The notes under the pieces were generated by a model. That model was given only the letters and a program-made list of their open reading frames with translations. It was not told the DNA's origin and ran no database searches. Positions 1-11,653 of a stretch of DNA of 64,000 nt are shown piece after piece. The first letter of the stretch is position 1. Each line of letters starts with the position of its first letter. The stretch is from Paramecium pentaurelia (taxonomy: Eukaryota; Ciliophora; Oligohymenophorea; Peniculida; Parameciidae): NCBI GenBank assembly GCA_905183005.1, contig CAJJDO010000052.1:402020-466019 (forward strand), in the 5' to 3' direction. A program made the translations under genes and the position numbers.

Positions 1-1125
1 GAAGAGTTTGGAGAGTAGAAATGAAAAGGAATAAAAAATTATATGCTCTAAAAGAAATGTAGAAGGCTAAAGTAATCTAAAAAAGAAGTGTTAATTCAGT
101 TTTGAATGAAAAATTCTTATTAGAGAATCTACATCATCCTTTTTTAGTTAATATGTCATATGCATTTTAAGATAGAGAAAATTTATTTTTGATTATTGAT
201 TTATTGACTGGTGGGGATCTTAGATTTCATTTAGGAAAGATGAGAAGATTTAGTGAAGCATAAACTAGTAATGATTTATATATTATAATAGAATTTTTTG
301 TTGCTTGTATATTATTAGCTTTAACTTATTTACATTAGAATGGAATTATCCATAGAGATTTAAAACCTGAAAACTTGGTATTAGATGAAGATGGATATAT
401 GAGATTAACAGATTTAGGCATAGCAAGAATGAATAAAGGAAATAATGCTGGAGATACATCTGGAACACCTGGATATATGGCACCTGAAGTAATGTGTAGA
501 ATGGATCATTCAATTGTTGTTGATTATTATGCACTAGGAGTAATAACATATGAATTAATGCTTGGAAGAAGACCTTATAATGGTAGAACTAGATAAGATA
601 TCAGAGAATAAATATTAGCAAAATAAGTTTAAGTAAAAAGGGAAGAGTTACCTTTGGGATGGAGTGAAAGTTCTCTTGATTTTGTAAATTAGGTATTTAG
701 TATTTAATGATTTTGTTAGTTAATATTGAGGAAGCCAGAAAAAAGACTTGGTAGTAATGGTATTGAAGAAATATTACATCATTCTTGGCTGAGAGGGTTT
801 CCTTGGGATGAATTGTTAAAAAAGAAAGTTTAAGCTTTATATGTTCCAGGGGTATTTGAAGTTGATAGAATGTTTAGGCTGTTGATGATAATTTCGATTT
901 TCAGAATCAAATTTCAGAAGAGACTTAATTGAATGACGAATAGATATTAGAGAATCAAGGACTTTTAAGAAGAGATACTGTATAATGTATTAAAATTTGT
1001 AAGATGTAGCTTTGTTTGATGGATATAATTTTGATGTTGAAATAAAAAACATTTAACATTAATAAACATAAAAGAATTATACTTAAAGAAAATCACAACC
1101 TGTTTCTCCAGAGAAAAGAGCATGA
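1..1125 (+). CDS. STK32/YANK-like AGC serine/threonine kinase, 5' end missing
   Basis: About 340 residues are visible; the glycine loop lies off the left edge. The catalytic loop HRDLKPENL, an activation segment with DLG in place of DFG, then TSGTPGYMAPEV and an AGC-style tail (RLGSNGIEEILHHSW, then PW) are read directly. TSGTPGYMAPE after a GIARM stretch is typical of STK32/YANK kinases. Four introns restore the frame: 268-291, 693-719, 852-877 and 987-1009. The first is 24 nt with no in-frame TGA, so its removal rests on family alignment (SEAQT joined to KFFVA). The tail after the kinase is Gln/Ser rich. Kinase assignment is firm, subfamily likely. The substrate is unknown. Confidence 0.85.
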
Positions 1126-1154
1126 AATTAAAAATTATTAATAATAAATGATAG

Positions 1155-1968
1155 TCAACTTTTTTTAAATTTAGATTTCGATATATCATCTAAAATATCT
1201 TCTTCATAAAGCTTTAATGACATTTACTTTTTAAGTGTTTCATATCTTTCATCCAATTCACCATATTTAAGAAGTAAATCATCTATATAATTATTTTTTT
1301 AGTCAATTCCTTGTAATAATTCTTCGCATTTCTTTTACAATAATCGAATGACTTCTTAATTTTGAGCTAGTTTTTCTTATTCATAGAGTTTTGCCTTTAA
1401 CAGTTGGATTTCCTATAGGCTTGACTAAGACTCATACCCTTAGGTATTTATTGTGGATCTCTTTGATATCATTTTCAATGCGAGCCTTGAGTGTGTTTTC
1501 AAATTGTTTGTTAAAGTCATTAATAATAAGTTAATTATTGGAAGTAAGTTCATCTAATTCTTTTTTCTTGTCATTATACAATAACATTAATTGTTAGTTT
1601 TCTGATTTTAATGAAGCTACCAATTAATTTAGTTGTCTAAGTTCTTTATCATAGTTTTCTTTAATTGACAATTAATCTTCTAATTATTATTTAAAATGAA
1701 TCAAACTGATTTAACAATCGGAAATGAATTGCCTATATAAAAGATGATATTAATACTTCATTTCATTAATTTGTAAATATTGACTTTCAATAATTTTGTC
1801 TTATTCCTAACATTTTGATTTGAATATTCTCAATTCTTCATATTAGTTATAAATTTAAGGTTAAAGAGTTGGATGAATACTATTGTGTTTGGAAGTTGAA
1901 TATTTCTATTCATCTTGAATGAAAGTTGCTGTAGAATGAGATTGAGTCCTTAATGGAGATTTGCTCAT
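1155..1968 (-). CDS. coiled-coil protein, hypothetical
   Basis: Reads on the minus strand from ATG at 1966-1968 to TGA at 1155-1157, 262 residues after removing a 25-nt intron (1413-1437). After a Ser/Thr-rich N-terminus (MSKSPLRTQSHST) nearly all of the protein is Glu/Lys/Gln/Leu heptad-like sequence, so a long coiled coil is predicted. No catalytic or named domain was recognised. It ends 30 bp from the stop of the kinase gene (tail to tail) and its start lies about 120 bp from the divergent CDC48 gene. A cytoskeletal or basal-body role would be typical for such ciliate proteins but is only a guess. Confidence 0.75.
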
Positions 1969-2088
1969 AATTCGTTAAAATGACATGATAATAATAAATT
2001 CCAAATTTATCTGGAATGTTAAAATAATTGTATTTAAACAAATCATCCTAATGTGAAAATATTAATATTTATTTTTAAAAGTTTAGGA

Positions 2089-4665
2089 ATGGATCCAAAG
2101 TATGTTATATATCTCAAACAATTATAGGAATAAACCTTAACCAAATTAACCTAGTTAACCCAACTAATCAAACTTAGCTAGCTAATAAGGATAATCAGAA
2201 AAAAAGGATGTTTCGACAGCTATTTTAGATAGAAAGAAAGCACCCAACAGATTAATAGCAGAAGAAGCTCTCTAAGATGACAATACAGTCATTCAATTGT
2301 CTTAAGCCAAAATGAACGAACTCAAATTATTTAAGGGTGCACCAGTATTATTAAAAGGAAAGAAGAGAAAGGAAACTGTAGCAGTCCCAATCCCAGATAA
2401 GTTAGATAATGAAAAAATTAGACTTAATAAAGTCATCAGAAAAAATTTACGCATTAAATTAGGAGATATTGTGACTATTAGACCATTAGATTAAGTATTA
2501 TAAAATTCAAAATTTAAATAGGTTCCTACCTTAACCAAAGTTCATGTATTACCATTTGATGATTCAATTGAAGGCATTAAAGGAGATTTAGCTTAAACAT
2601 ACTTGATTCCTTATTTCAAAGATGCTTATAGACCTGTTAAGAAAGGTGATTACTTTATTTGCAGAGGTGGATTCAAAGCAGTTGAATTCAAGATTATTGC
2701 AACTGAACCAGGAGAAATTGGTATCGTTGGTCCAACAACTACATTATTTACTGAAGGTGAACCAGTAAAAAGAGAAGATGAAGAAAAATTAGATGAAGTA
2801 GGATATGATGATGTAGGTGGATGCCGTAAGTAAATGGCACAAATCAGAGAAATGATTGAATTGCCATTAAGACATCCATAATTATTCAAAACATTAGGAG
2901 TCAAACCACCAAGAGGAGTTTTATTATATGGACCTCCAGGATCTGGTAAAACATTAATTGCTAGAGCTGTTGCTAATGAAACAGGAGCATTCTTCTTCTT
3001 GATTAATGGTCCTGAAATTATGAGTAAGATGGCAGGAGAAGCAGAAGGAAATCTTAGAAAAGCATTTGAAGAAGCAGAAAAAAACAGTCCTGCTATTATA
3101 TTTATTGATGAAATTGATTCTATTGCACCAAAAAGAGAAAAAGTTAGTGGTGAAGTAGAAAGAAGAGTTGTATCTTAATTATTGACATTGATGGATGGTT
3201 TAAAGGGTAGAGGTTAAGTTATTGTTATTGGAGCTACTAATAGACCTAATTCTATTGATGCAGCATTGAGAAGATTTGGTAGATTTGATAGAGAAATTGA
3301 TATTGGAGTACCTGATGAAGTAGGAAGAATGGAAATCTTAAGAATCCATACTAAAAATATGAAATTGGCTGAAGATGTTGATCTTGCCGCCATTGCAAAA
3401 GATACTCATGGTTTTGTTGGAGCAGATATGGCTGCTCTTTGTACAGAAAGTGCATTATAATGTATCAGAGAGAAAATGGATGTCATTGATTTAGAAGATG
3501 ATAAATTAGATGCTGCTGTCTTAGAAGCCATGGCTGTAACATAAGAGCATTTCAAATTTGCTATGGGATAAGTTAATCCTTCATCTTTAAGAGAAACTGT
3601 AGTTGAAGTACCAAATGTTAAATGGGAAGATATTGGTGGTTTAGAAGAAGTCAAAAAATAATTATAAGAAATGATCTTATTCCCAATTGAACATCCTGAA
3701 AAATTCCACAAATTTGGTATGTAACCATCCAAAGGTGTTCTGTTTTATGGACCACCAGGATGTGGTAAAACATTATTGGCTAAAGCTGTTGCTAGTGAAT
3801 GTTCTGCCAATTTCATTTCTATTAAAGGACCTGAATTATTGACAATGTGGTTTGGTGAATCAGAATCTAATGTCAGAGAAGTCTTTGACAAAGCTAGATA
3901 AGCATCACCCTGTGTCTTATTCTTTGATGAATTAGATTCTATTGCTGTCTAAAGAGGAAGCAGTGCTGGTGATGCTGGTGGTGCAGGTGATAGAGTTATC
4001 AATTAATTATTGACTGAAATGGATGGTGTTAGTGCCAAAAAGAGTGTCTTCTTTATAGGAGCTACCAATAGACCTGAAATTTTGGATGAAGCCATTATTA
4101 GACCTGGTAGATTAGATTAATTGATCTATATTCCATTACCAGATGAACCATCAAGACTTAATGTTTTCTAAGCTAATCTTAGAAAAACCCCTGTTGCTAG
4201 TAATGTTGATCTTTCTTATCTTGCTAAAATTACTGATGGATTCTCAGGTGCTGATATCACTGAAATCTGTTAAAGAGCTGCCAAAGCCGCTGTCAGAGAT
4301 GTATAAATATAATATTAAATAATAGTCTATTGAAGCAGAAGCAAGATAAAAGTAAGCTCTTTAGATGGCTCCAAATAAAGCATCTTAATTAATTAAAGTA
4401 GATCCAGTCCCAGATTTAAATCGTAAACATTTTGAAGAAGCTCTTAGACATGCTAGAAAATCAGTTACAAATATTGTATAACTTTATTCTAAACAATTAG
4501 GATTTATAAAAATTTGAAGAATTCAAAAAGAAATTTGATCCATCATTCAGTAAAGGAAGTAATTAAGGTGGATTTTCTTTCAAATGGCCTGAAGCTGGTG
4601 GTTAATAATTTGCTAGAGGTTAATAAAGTAGAATCTAAGAAGAAGATGATCTTTATGGAAATTGA
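2089..4665 (+). CDS. CDC48: CDC48/p97 (VCP) AAA+ ATPase
   Basis: 832 residues, complete. Order: N domain (about 1-205), D1 AAA with GPPGSGKT and FIDEIDSIAPKRE, D2 AAA with GPPGCGKT and FFDELDSIAVQRG, and a C-terminal tail ending DDLYGN, which resembles the p97 tail that carries the regulated tyrosine. D1 Walker A has Ser where most p97 have Thr. Three introns: 2100-2127, 4301-4325 and 4476-4500. The enzyme is a homohexamer that unfolds ubiquitinated clients with Ufd1-Npl4 and p47 in ERAD, membrane fusion and chromatin extraction; that is family knowledge. In a standard-code search the gene falls into several pieces because TAA and TAG codons for Gln occur throughout. Confidence 0.98.
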
Positions 4666-4834
4666 TTAGTATATATATAATAAATAACATATTGATAGAA
4701 TGATAAGTTCTTTAATTTTTCAATGATGGAGTTTGAATAAATTAAATCTGAATATTATATAAACAGTTATCAATAAATTATATATATCTCTTTTTAAATA
4801 ATAATGCAATATATTTAAATGTCTATAAATAAAA

Positions 4835-5076
4835 TCATTTCTTGACAGGTCCCTTCTTTTTTGCTAAATATATTAATTAGTCATTCGATTACCATCTTTC
4901 TTTTGCTCTTCTTCATATTTCTTTTGATGATCTAATGCCTATTATTTCAATTATTCAATTGCTAAACGTAACGCAGTTATTTGAGCTTGCTTCAATCTAT
5001 CAGCTTCCTCTAATTAAGCCAATTATGTCAAATATGGTTTTAGCATTTCTTAAGCTTCATGTTCCGATTGGTCCAT
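4835..5076 (-). CDS. small charged helical protein, hypothetical
   Basis: 70 residues on the minus strand from ATG at 5074-5076 to TGA at 4835-4837, with a 29-nt intron at 4864-4892. Splicing that intron gives a lysine-rich end KDAKKKGPVKK followed by TGA, while reading through continues into unrelated sequence, which supports the splice. The sequence is Glu/Gln/Lys/Leu rich and predicted to be one long helix or coiled coil, with a basic tail. I do not recognise the family. It lies 170 bp downstream of CDC48 in the opposite orientation. Confidence 0.6.
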
Positions 5077-5181
5077 TCTATTTTATATAAATAAATATAA
5101 AAAATAATAGGATATAATAAATATATAAAAGATAAAAAAGTTAATTCAATTTCTTTTCTTTATTTAAATTCATTTAATAGT

Positions 5182-5663
5182 TCATTCCTTATAATGATTT
5201 TAAATCCAATAACCACTTCCCACAATAACACAAGTGAGAACCAAAAAGAAAGCAGAATTGAAATAAAATGGCTTAGATATTAAAGAGGAGACTTATGATT
5301 ATTCTAGTTATGCATTTTGACTATTCATATTCAAACTATTAAATCAATTAAGATGATTATTTGAGTTTTTATTTTCTTATCCTTGTTACCTAAATTTTTT
5401 TTAATTTCTTTATAATATTAAGCAACTACTCTTCTCCCTTGTTAAAGTTACATCAATCCCAAAAGATTTATTACAATTAAAGACTTTCACAACTTCTTTT
5501 TAAACTAAGTTTGATTAATACAATCCATTTCATTGTTAATGTCTTTATCCAAAAAGCACCAAGTTTATTGATAGAATTTTTGATATCATAGAAGCTAATA
5601 CATTTCTTCTTCTGTCTTTTCCTATGCAAAAATCAAAGCTTCAATAAAGAATAAAATTTATAA
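5182..5663 (-). pseudogene. disrupted small secreted/membrane protein gene
   Basis: Minus-strand coding pieces can be seen but no set of ordinary introns joins them. The 5' piece starts MLQILFFIEALIFAQEK, a good signal peptide. The middle has a cysteine-containing frame (VVKVFNCNKSFGID). The last exon ends in a single membrane helix (FFLVLTCVIVGSGYWI) plus the short tail QNHYKE. At least two TGA codons and frame changes at homopolymers (TTTTT, AAAAA) fall between the pieces. It could be a decaying duplicate left from whole-genome duplication, a sequence error, or a gene with unusual introns. The likely product would be a type I membrane protein with a lumenal domain. Confidence 0.4.
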
Positions 5664-5766
5664 CATCAAAAGTGTAATAATTAATATTTTAATAAATGAT
5701 ATAGTATATCGATAATAGAAAGATAGAGTTTAAAATTAAATTGTTGAGTTAATGCAATAAAATATA

Positions 5767-6077
5767 TCATTCATCTAAAAAATTATTAAATTCTTAATCT
5801 GAAAGCACTTTATCTTTTGATTTTGCTTTTAATGAATCTTTTTCAAGTAATTTCTTTTTCTCTATTTATTTAGCTTCCTCTATTTATTAAAAAACTTTAT
5901 CAAGTTCCTTTGTCTTGTCTAATACTAATTTTTGGTAATTCTTCATGACTCAAAATCATCAACTAATTTGTATGGTTTATCAACTGTTTGTTGAAAATCA
6001 GTTGAATTCCTATAACAAATATAAAAACTTGCTCCAGCAAATCCAATCAATAACAATATTTCAAATAATATTGCCAT
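5767..6077 (-). CDS. small single-pass membrane protein, hypothetical
   Basis: About 95 residues. The N-terminus is a hydrophobic segment (MAILFEILLLIGFAGASF), likely a signal anchor, followed after a splice by a Lys/Glu/Asp-rich helical tail ending SDQEFNNFLDE. A 23-nt intron ending AAG is needed to join the two frames; the downstream frame is convincing, the exact splice is not. No family was recognised. It lies between a disrupted gene and the divergent zinc-finger gene. Confidence 0.5.
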
Positions 6078-6257
6078 ATATGTTTATCAAAATATTCATT
6101 ATAATATAATCAAAATAGTTGACAAATACTTGTTCTTTATTTAAGAAATGAGTTTATTCTTATTTAAAGATTATACTTTCAAAGCAATATTTTTATAATA
6201 ATATACTCTCCTATTTTTTATTAATTGATTTAATTATTAATATATATATTACAGTTA

Positions 6258-6983
6258 ATGAATAAGTCAAGGGATTGGAATGTTGTAGATGATGAACTTA
6301 ATAGAAAATTTAAACATTTATAAGAGTTGAAGTCATCACTTGATGATTAATCTGCTGAATTATTACTTCAAAATAAGGATCAAAATTAAGGTATGAGAAT
6401 TTTTTATTCAAAAATTAGAATATAATAATGACATCAATTACTATAAAGAATTCTGGAGATTTTATATACTAAATGAAATGACTATAAAAAAAGTGAATGA
6501 ATTGCACTCTTAAAATTAAAAATTACATGAATTAATAGCTGAAATTGATGTAATTATATATAGATATAGCATAGAAATTACAACAAGAATTACATCAAGC
6601 TTTGAGTTATCGACATAAAAAGAAAAATAGACGTACTTCTTAAGAGATAGAGAAATCTTTTGTATGTCCATATGAGAAATGTAATAAATAGTATGGGAGT
6701 GATGTTTCTTTAAATTTACACATCAAATTGAAACATGATGGAGGCAACAAAACTGACAGAGAAAAATTTGCTGTAAAATCTGTTATTTATTGATTTCATT
6801 TAGAAAATGATTATTGAAGCACAATAAAATGGAGAAACTATTACTGATTTGAATATCAACATAAAATTCCCTCCAGGATACTTGGATGTACAATTTATTT
6901 AATTGTAGTAATTCAAAAATCAATTTATGTTAAGTTAATAAAATTAGTTAAACTAAGAAAGATAATCAATCGAACAAGATTGA
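6258..6983 (+). CDS. C2H2 zinc-finger protein
   Basis: 213 residues from ATG at 6258. Three introns (6391-6418, 6550-6574, 6773-6803) are needed and each repairs the frame. A helical N-terminus is followed by one C2H2 finger, CPYEKCNKQYGSDVSLNLH then IKLKH, in which the Cys-x4-Cys and His-x4-His pairs are visible, then a conserved-looking stretch GGNKTDREKF. The C-terminus is Gln rich with many TAA/TAG codons. A lone finger of this type could bind nucleic acid or protein; the function is not known from the sequence. Confidence 0.8.
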
Positions 6984-7070
6984 CAAAATTGAATTAAATA
7001 TAATATAATTTTCGTTTTTGCTAATCACAATTTAAATCAATTAAGTTTTTTTCATTAAAACATTCCAAAT

Positions 7071-9486
7071 ATGAGACCACTCTATTTTAACTTTTATAAA
7101 TTAATATTAAAATATAATATGAATTTAGGAATAGATTAAATAATACCTAGTTTGTAAAATAGCATTTTGAATCACACTGATTAAATTATTTTAGATGATT
7201 GTGTATTGGAATTTTAAAAGTATTTGGAGAAAGTAATTCCAAATTATTTTTCAGTCTCCAAAACAAAGCAATTTGTTTTTAAGGATTAAATGATAACAAA
7301 TGTGATAAGTACATATTTAGATTATTTATTAAAGCTTCACTTTAAAATTTGACAAACCAGTCAGATTTTTTAAAACCTTATGACAAAGAAATAACTATGA
7401 CAACTCTAAATAAATTATATAAAATAGTATAAGAAATATCAGAGCATGAAAAAATTCGAGTTTTGATTAATCAAACTATTTTGAATATAGAAAGAGATAC
7501 GAGAAGATAATTATAGGATTTATAAGATTTATATTAATTACTATTCTAGTCTAAATCTTGTGGTAAAATGATGCTATTAAAATAATTTGATTAATATGTA
7601 AGAAAATTGGAATAATATACATATTTTTGGGAAAACCTAATTTTATTAGAAAATTAGCAAAAAACTATCAAAATTGAAAAAGAATCTTTGGTTTAGGAAA
7701 CAGATATACTCAATAAAATTGAACTTTGGAAAATGATTCTCATTCAAGAAAGAAATAAAATTTCATCTTCTAAAGCTTCCTCATTAATTTTAGAACAATA
7801 AAAAATCATTTAAACTTAATCTATATAATAAAAAAATATCATTAAAGCTTTGTAATAGTATTGTGGATTAGGACTTTAAAAAAACTAATTATAATCAATC
7901 TAATTATTTGAAGATTTAGCAAAATAGAGTAATCCTTTAGCGAATGCCATTTTAGGTTAATTAATCTTAGAAGGTTAAATATGTGAAGGAAATTATGAAA
8001 AAGTAAAAATACCTTAAAGATTATTTAAATAGGCCTATGAATACTTTTCAGAGAGTGCTGACTAAAACTGTCCAATAGGAATTTATTTTATGTCAAAATT
8101 AATTTTAGTAATGATATTAGGTAAACTATATTAGGAAGGCAAAGTCCAGAATAAAGTATTTGGAGAGGCCTAAAAATCTAGTAGTAAATTCAATAATACA
8201 AACAATTCTAGGATAGATGAATGTCAATTTGCAATTTCTATGCTAAAAATAGCTTCCGAGGCAGGAAATGTGGAATCTATGATTTATTTAGGGGATCTAT
8301 ATTCATAGGGATACAAATTGGAAGATTGTATATAAATTAAATATTTAAAGTTACTTTTGAAAATGATTACTCAACAGCTGAGATCTATTTCAAAGAGGCT
8401 AATAAAAAAGATAGTGTAGAAGCCAAGTATAAACTTGCTAAACTCTATTAGAAGATGTATAAAGTACCGATTTATAAAGTATAATTTTTATCATCAATAT
8501 TTTATAGAATAGGATACAATTAGTCTATCCATTGTTATTGGAGGCTAAAAATAGTGATTACTTGCCAGCTTATTATGATTTGGGCAAACTATTAATTGAA
8601 GGTATGAAGGATGATTTAAAGCCTAATTAAATGATGGCAGAATTAATTTTGGAATAAGGAGCAATGAAGGGTAATTAAGATTGTGCTAGATTTATTCTAG
8701 AAATCAAATATAATAAATTAGTTAATAATAAAATTAACCTATAAGAATTTCTATAATTATTGGATTTGTTAGATTAAATCTAGAATAAAGTTGAAAATTT
8801 AACATTTTATTATAGAGGGAAAATATTATCAAATGGATTGTAAAATGAAAGTAATTCTTAAGTTGCTAACTAATTATTTAAGTATTTATATATGGAATAT
8901 AAATTAGTTTAGGATCTAATTTAGGATGTAGTAAATGTAAATAAGAATTGAATTAAGGTTCGAAAAAAGATTTAAATTCAAAGAAGGAAGGAGCAGAATA
9001 ATTAGAAAAATAGGAAAGATTTTAAGCAAATCTCGGTTTTGTTTAATAGTTTAAATAAAGTGATTGGAGATTAAGATTTAGAAAATAGAGTATATTTTCC
9101 AATCCATATAATGTTTCATAAATAGAAAATGATTAATCAACAATGTACATTTAATATAATTTTGATATATTAGATAAGCTAGAATGACAGCCAGTATTAT
9201 TAAAACAATAGATATAAATGATGCAGAAAATAAGAGGAAAAGAGTTATATCTGATTATACAGGATTTTCTAAGCAATAACCTTCAGATTAAAGCATATTG
9301 TTGTCTAATTTGAGATTGAATCCAAACGATTAGCAATAAATGAATTCAAACTATTAAATTTAAGAGGAAAAGTAGAGAAAATTATCATTTCTTACAAAAA
9401 AGGAAAAGCCAAAGTTTTTGAGACATTTAAGTTAACACGCAATCCATTCTTAATCATAAAATTTACTAAATTTATAAAATGAATGA
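7071..9486 (+). CDS. Sel1-like repeat (SLR/TPR-type) protein
   Basis: 760 residues after removing introns 7309-7334, 8328-8350, 8479-8507, 8882-8907 and 9145-9173; the spliced length is an exact multiple of three. The centre carries Sel1-type helical repeats, for example the block ending MIYLGDLYSQGY and the block with AEIYFKEANKKDSVEAKYKL and AKLYQK. The first half is helical and coiled. A CSKC pair follows the repeats and the tail is basic and Ser/Gln rich. Sel1 repeats are protein-interaction scaffolds, as in SEL1L/Hrd3. Two of the introns end in AAG. Apparent stops at 8949-8951 and 9185-9187 are removed by the last two introns, so this is one gene, not two or three. Confidence 0.75.
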
Positions 9487-9625
9487 GAATAGGTTGTATT
9501 TATTTAATCTCTTTTTATATATATATTCAAGATATAATATATCTTTTAAAAAATATTATAATAATGAATAAATATTAATTTATTCAAAATAAAAATTTGT
9601 TTTTTAAAAAATATGAATCTATTTT

Positions 9626-11620
9626 TCAAAGTGTTAGCATTTTTTCTCCTTTCTTATAAATTCTTTCTTATGTTTATTAAGTTTATAGTCCTAAAATTTC
9701 ATTCATTTCTTCTTCTGATAATCTTGCTTTTTTATAGATAGATGTAAATTTTTGTTTTTGTTTTTCTGATTTTATGATTGGTTTAGTAATTAATTATTTC
9801 GTTATTTTAATTTCTTCTTATCTTTTTATCTCTAATACTTATTATCTTTTTCTAGTTGTTATTGCATAAGTCTTAAGATTGGGAGGTTCATCAACAATTT
9901 TAATTATTTTATTTTTATCATCAACAATTTTCTCTGTTTTCTTATTCTATTTTTATTTAGATATTTAGACTTATTTTGTTGTTTTAATTTTGATTATTTT
10001 AGGTTTAATCTCTTTTATAGGTTCTGTTTATTCTATTTTAACTTATATTTAACAATCTTCATCTTGCTATTTAACTTATTTCTTAATTTGTTTTTATTAA
10101 TTAGATTCTTTTTCTTCTTCTTAAATATAACTTTTTTATCTTAATATATTTTCTATATTAGAAGTTGAACTCTCTTCTATTGATTAAGGACTTGCAATTT
10201 TCTTCTTTTTTTATTATTTAAATTTAGCTGTACATGTTATATTTTATTATTCAGATTAAGAACAATAATGATAAGAACATTTTAGAAGATCTTAAGAGGA
10301 TAAAATAAGTTATAAAATATTAGTATTGTATTTACATTAAACTTAATAGTATTTAACTTTGTCACATTTTAAACAAAGAACTTTTTGTTGATTTTGATAA
10401 AAACATAAAAATATTTCTTCTTTACATTCTGTACAAAAACAATGTTTTCTCATTGAATAATTGATATTTAAAGAATAAATCTTCTTCTATTATTGCAAAT
10501 CACTTATTAGTTAAAGTTCTTAAGTTACAAATTCTTAGAGGTACATTCTCAATTATTTGTTGTTGTGATGAATAAAAATATCCAAAAATAGGTTCTTTAA
10601 AGGGAGAATTGATTTTATTTAATATTTGATATTGATCATTTATCTCCTCATCATTTGTTAATATGAATAGGAATTCATTGCCAAGAAACTCCAACCAGTT
10701 GTTATAGCTGTAGATAAACATTCAATTTAATAAAAGGATCCTGCTCCTAAAATGATTAGATCACCAGGTTTTTATATGAATCTTTTATAAGGGATATCAT
10801 TTTTCTTTAAAATATTTCTATTCAAGTATTAGTTACCTTCCTCTAGAATAAAATGTCTTTCTTTTTATAGTAACTTTTCAATATGTTCTTGATCAATAAC
10901 AATCCATAAACAATCTCCAGGTCCATGATTTAAATTAAGTAAATTAATTGCTCCAGGTTCTTGTTTAATTCCCTACCAACTTCCTGGACTCATTATATTG
11001 ATTTAAAGTTAATTGACATTCTTTATATTTGTTCTTAAATAACTTAAACCATCATCTTTCAAAAAACATTAGGGTAAATATTCATATAATTTATTTGATT
11101 CTTCTTCCCATCCCTCAATTTATAGGTCAAATAATGAAAGCAATTTATTAGTATTATATTGCTTATTTTTGTAAAAAAAATCATTTGGATCTCTTAAATA
11201 GTCAAGGTATTTTGATAAGCTCATTGAAAAACTTGATTTTTCTGAATTTTCATGAGATGCTTTGAGTTATTGAGTTATAGTAATTGATTCTGAACCATGA
11301 TTTTATTTTATATTTTATAATCTAAAGTATCCTCTATTTAATTGGTCCATAACATCTTATGGGATTTCCCACTAAAAAACAGGTTGATCAACCCAATCTG
11401 ATATTGGAAGATGAAATCTATTAAGAGGGTCTTTAATTTTAAGTGGTTAAGTGTTATTATATGCATCTAAATATTAGTCTAATAGCTCTTTAAATTTTGA
11501 TGGATTAGGTTATTCATCAATTGGCTTTGTTAAGTTCTCGATGTTAATTTCTTCTAAAAGTACTTATTATTCAGGAGAAGGGGAATAGTGAAGATTTACA
11601 AATTCCGCAAAAAGGTTCAT
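9626..11620 (-). CDS. KDM6/UTX-like JmjC protein, probably catalytically inactive
   Basis: 664 residues, a single uninterrupted exon from ATG at 11618-11620 to TGA at 9626-9628. The region 10700-10990 aligns by eye to the UTX/JMJD3 JmjC core: NHGPGDCLW matches NIGPGDCEW, and YKRFIQKPGDLIILGAG matches the YRFIQRPGDLVW(x)NAG block. The UTX iron-binding HxE motif reads KQE here (first His replaced by Lys) and the distal His is Tyr (GSFYQI). A Cys-x2-Cys...Cys-x2-Cys module follows (CFCTEC...CLKC), matching the UTX-type zinc domain after the JmjC. The C-terminal 250 residues are Lys/Gln/Glu rich. With two of three iron ligands gone, histone demethylase activity is unlikely; a structural chromatin role is inferred. 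Confidence 0.8.
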
Positions 11621-11653
11621 GTTTTATTTAAATTAGTTATTGTAAATGAATTT

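Noticed and set aside
8949..9187. Apparent end of the Sel1 gene and a separate small gene with an ATGA overlap
   Set aside because: Two ordinary introns (8882-8907 and 9145-9173) remove both TGAs and join everything into one frame of the right phase.
10500..10721. Minus-strand frame suggesting a frameshift or extra exon in the JmjC gene
   Set aside because: It is a shadow frame. The main JmjC frame runs on without a stop through this interval to the zinc module, so no frameshift is needed.
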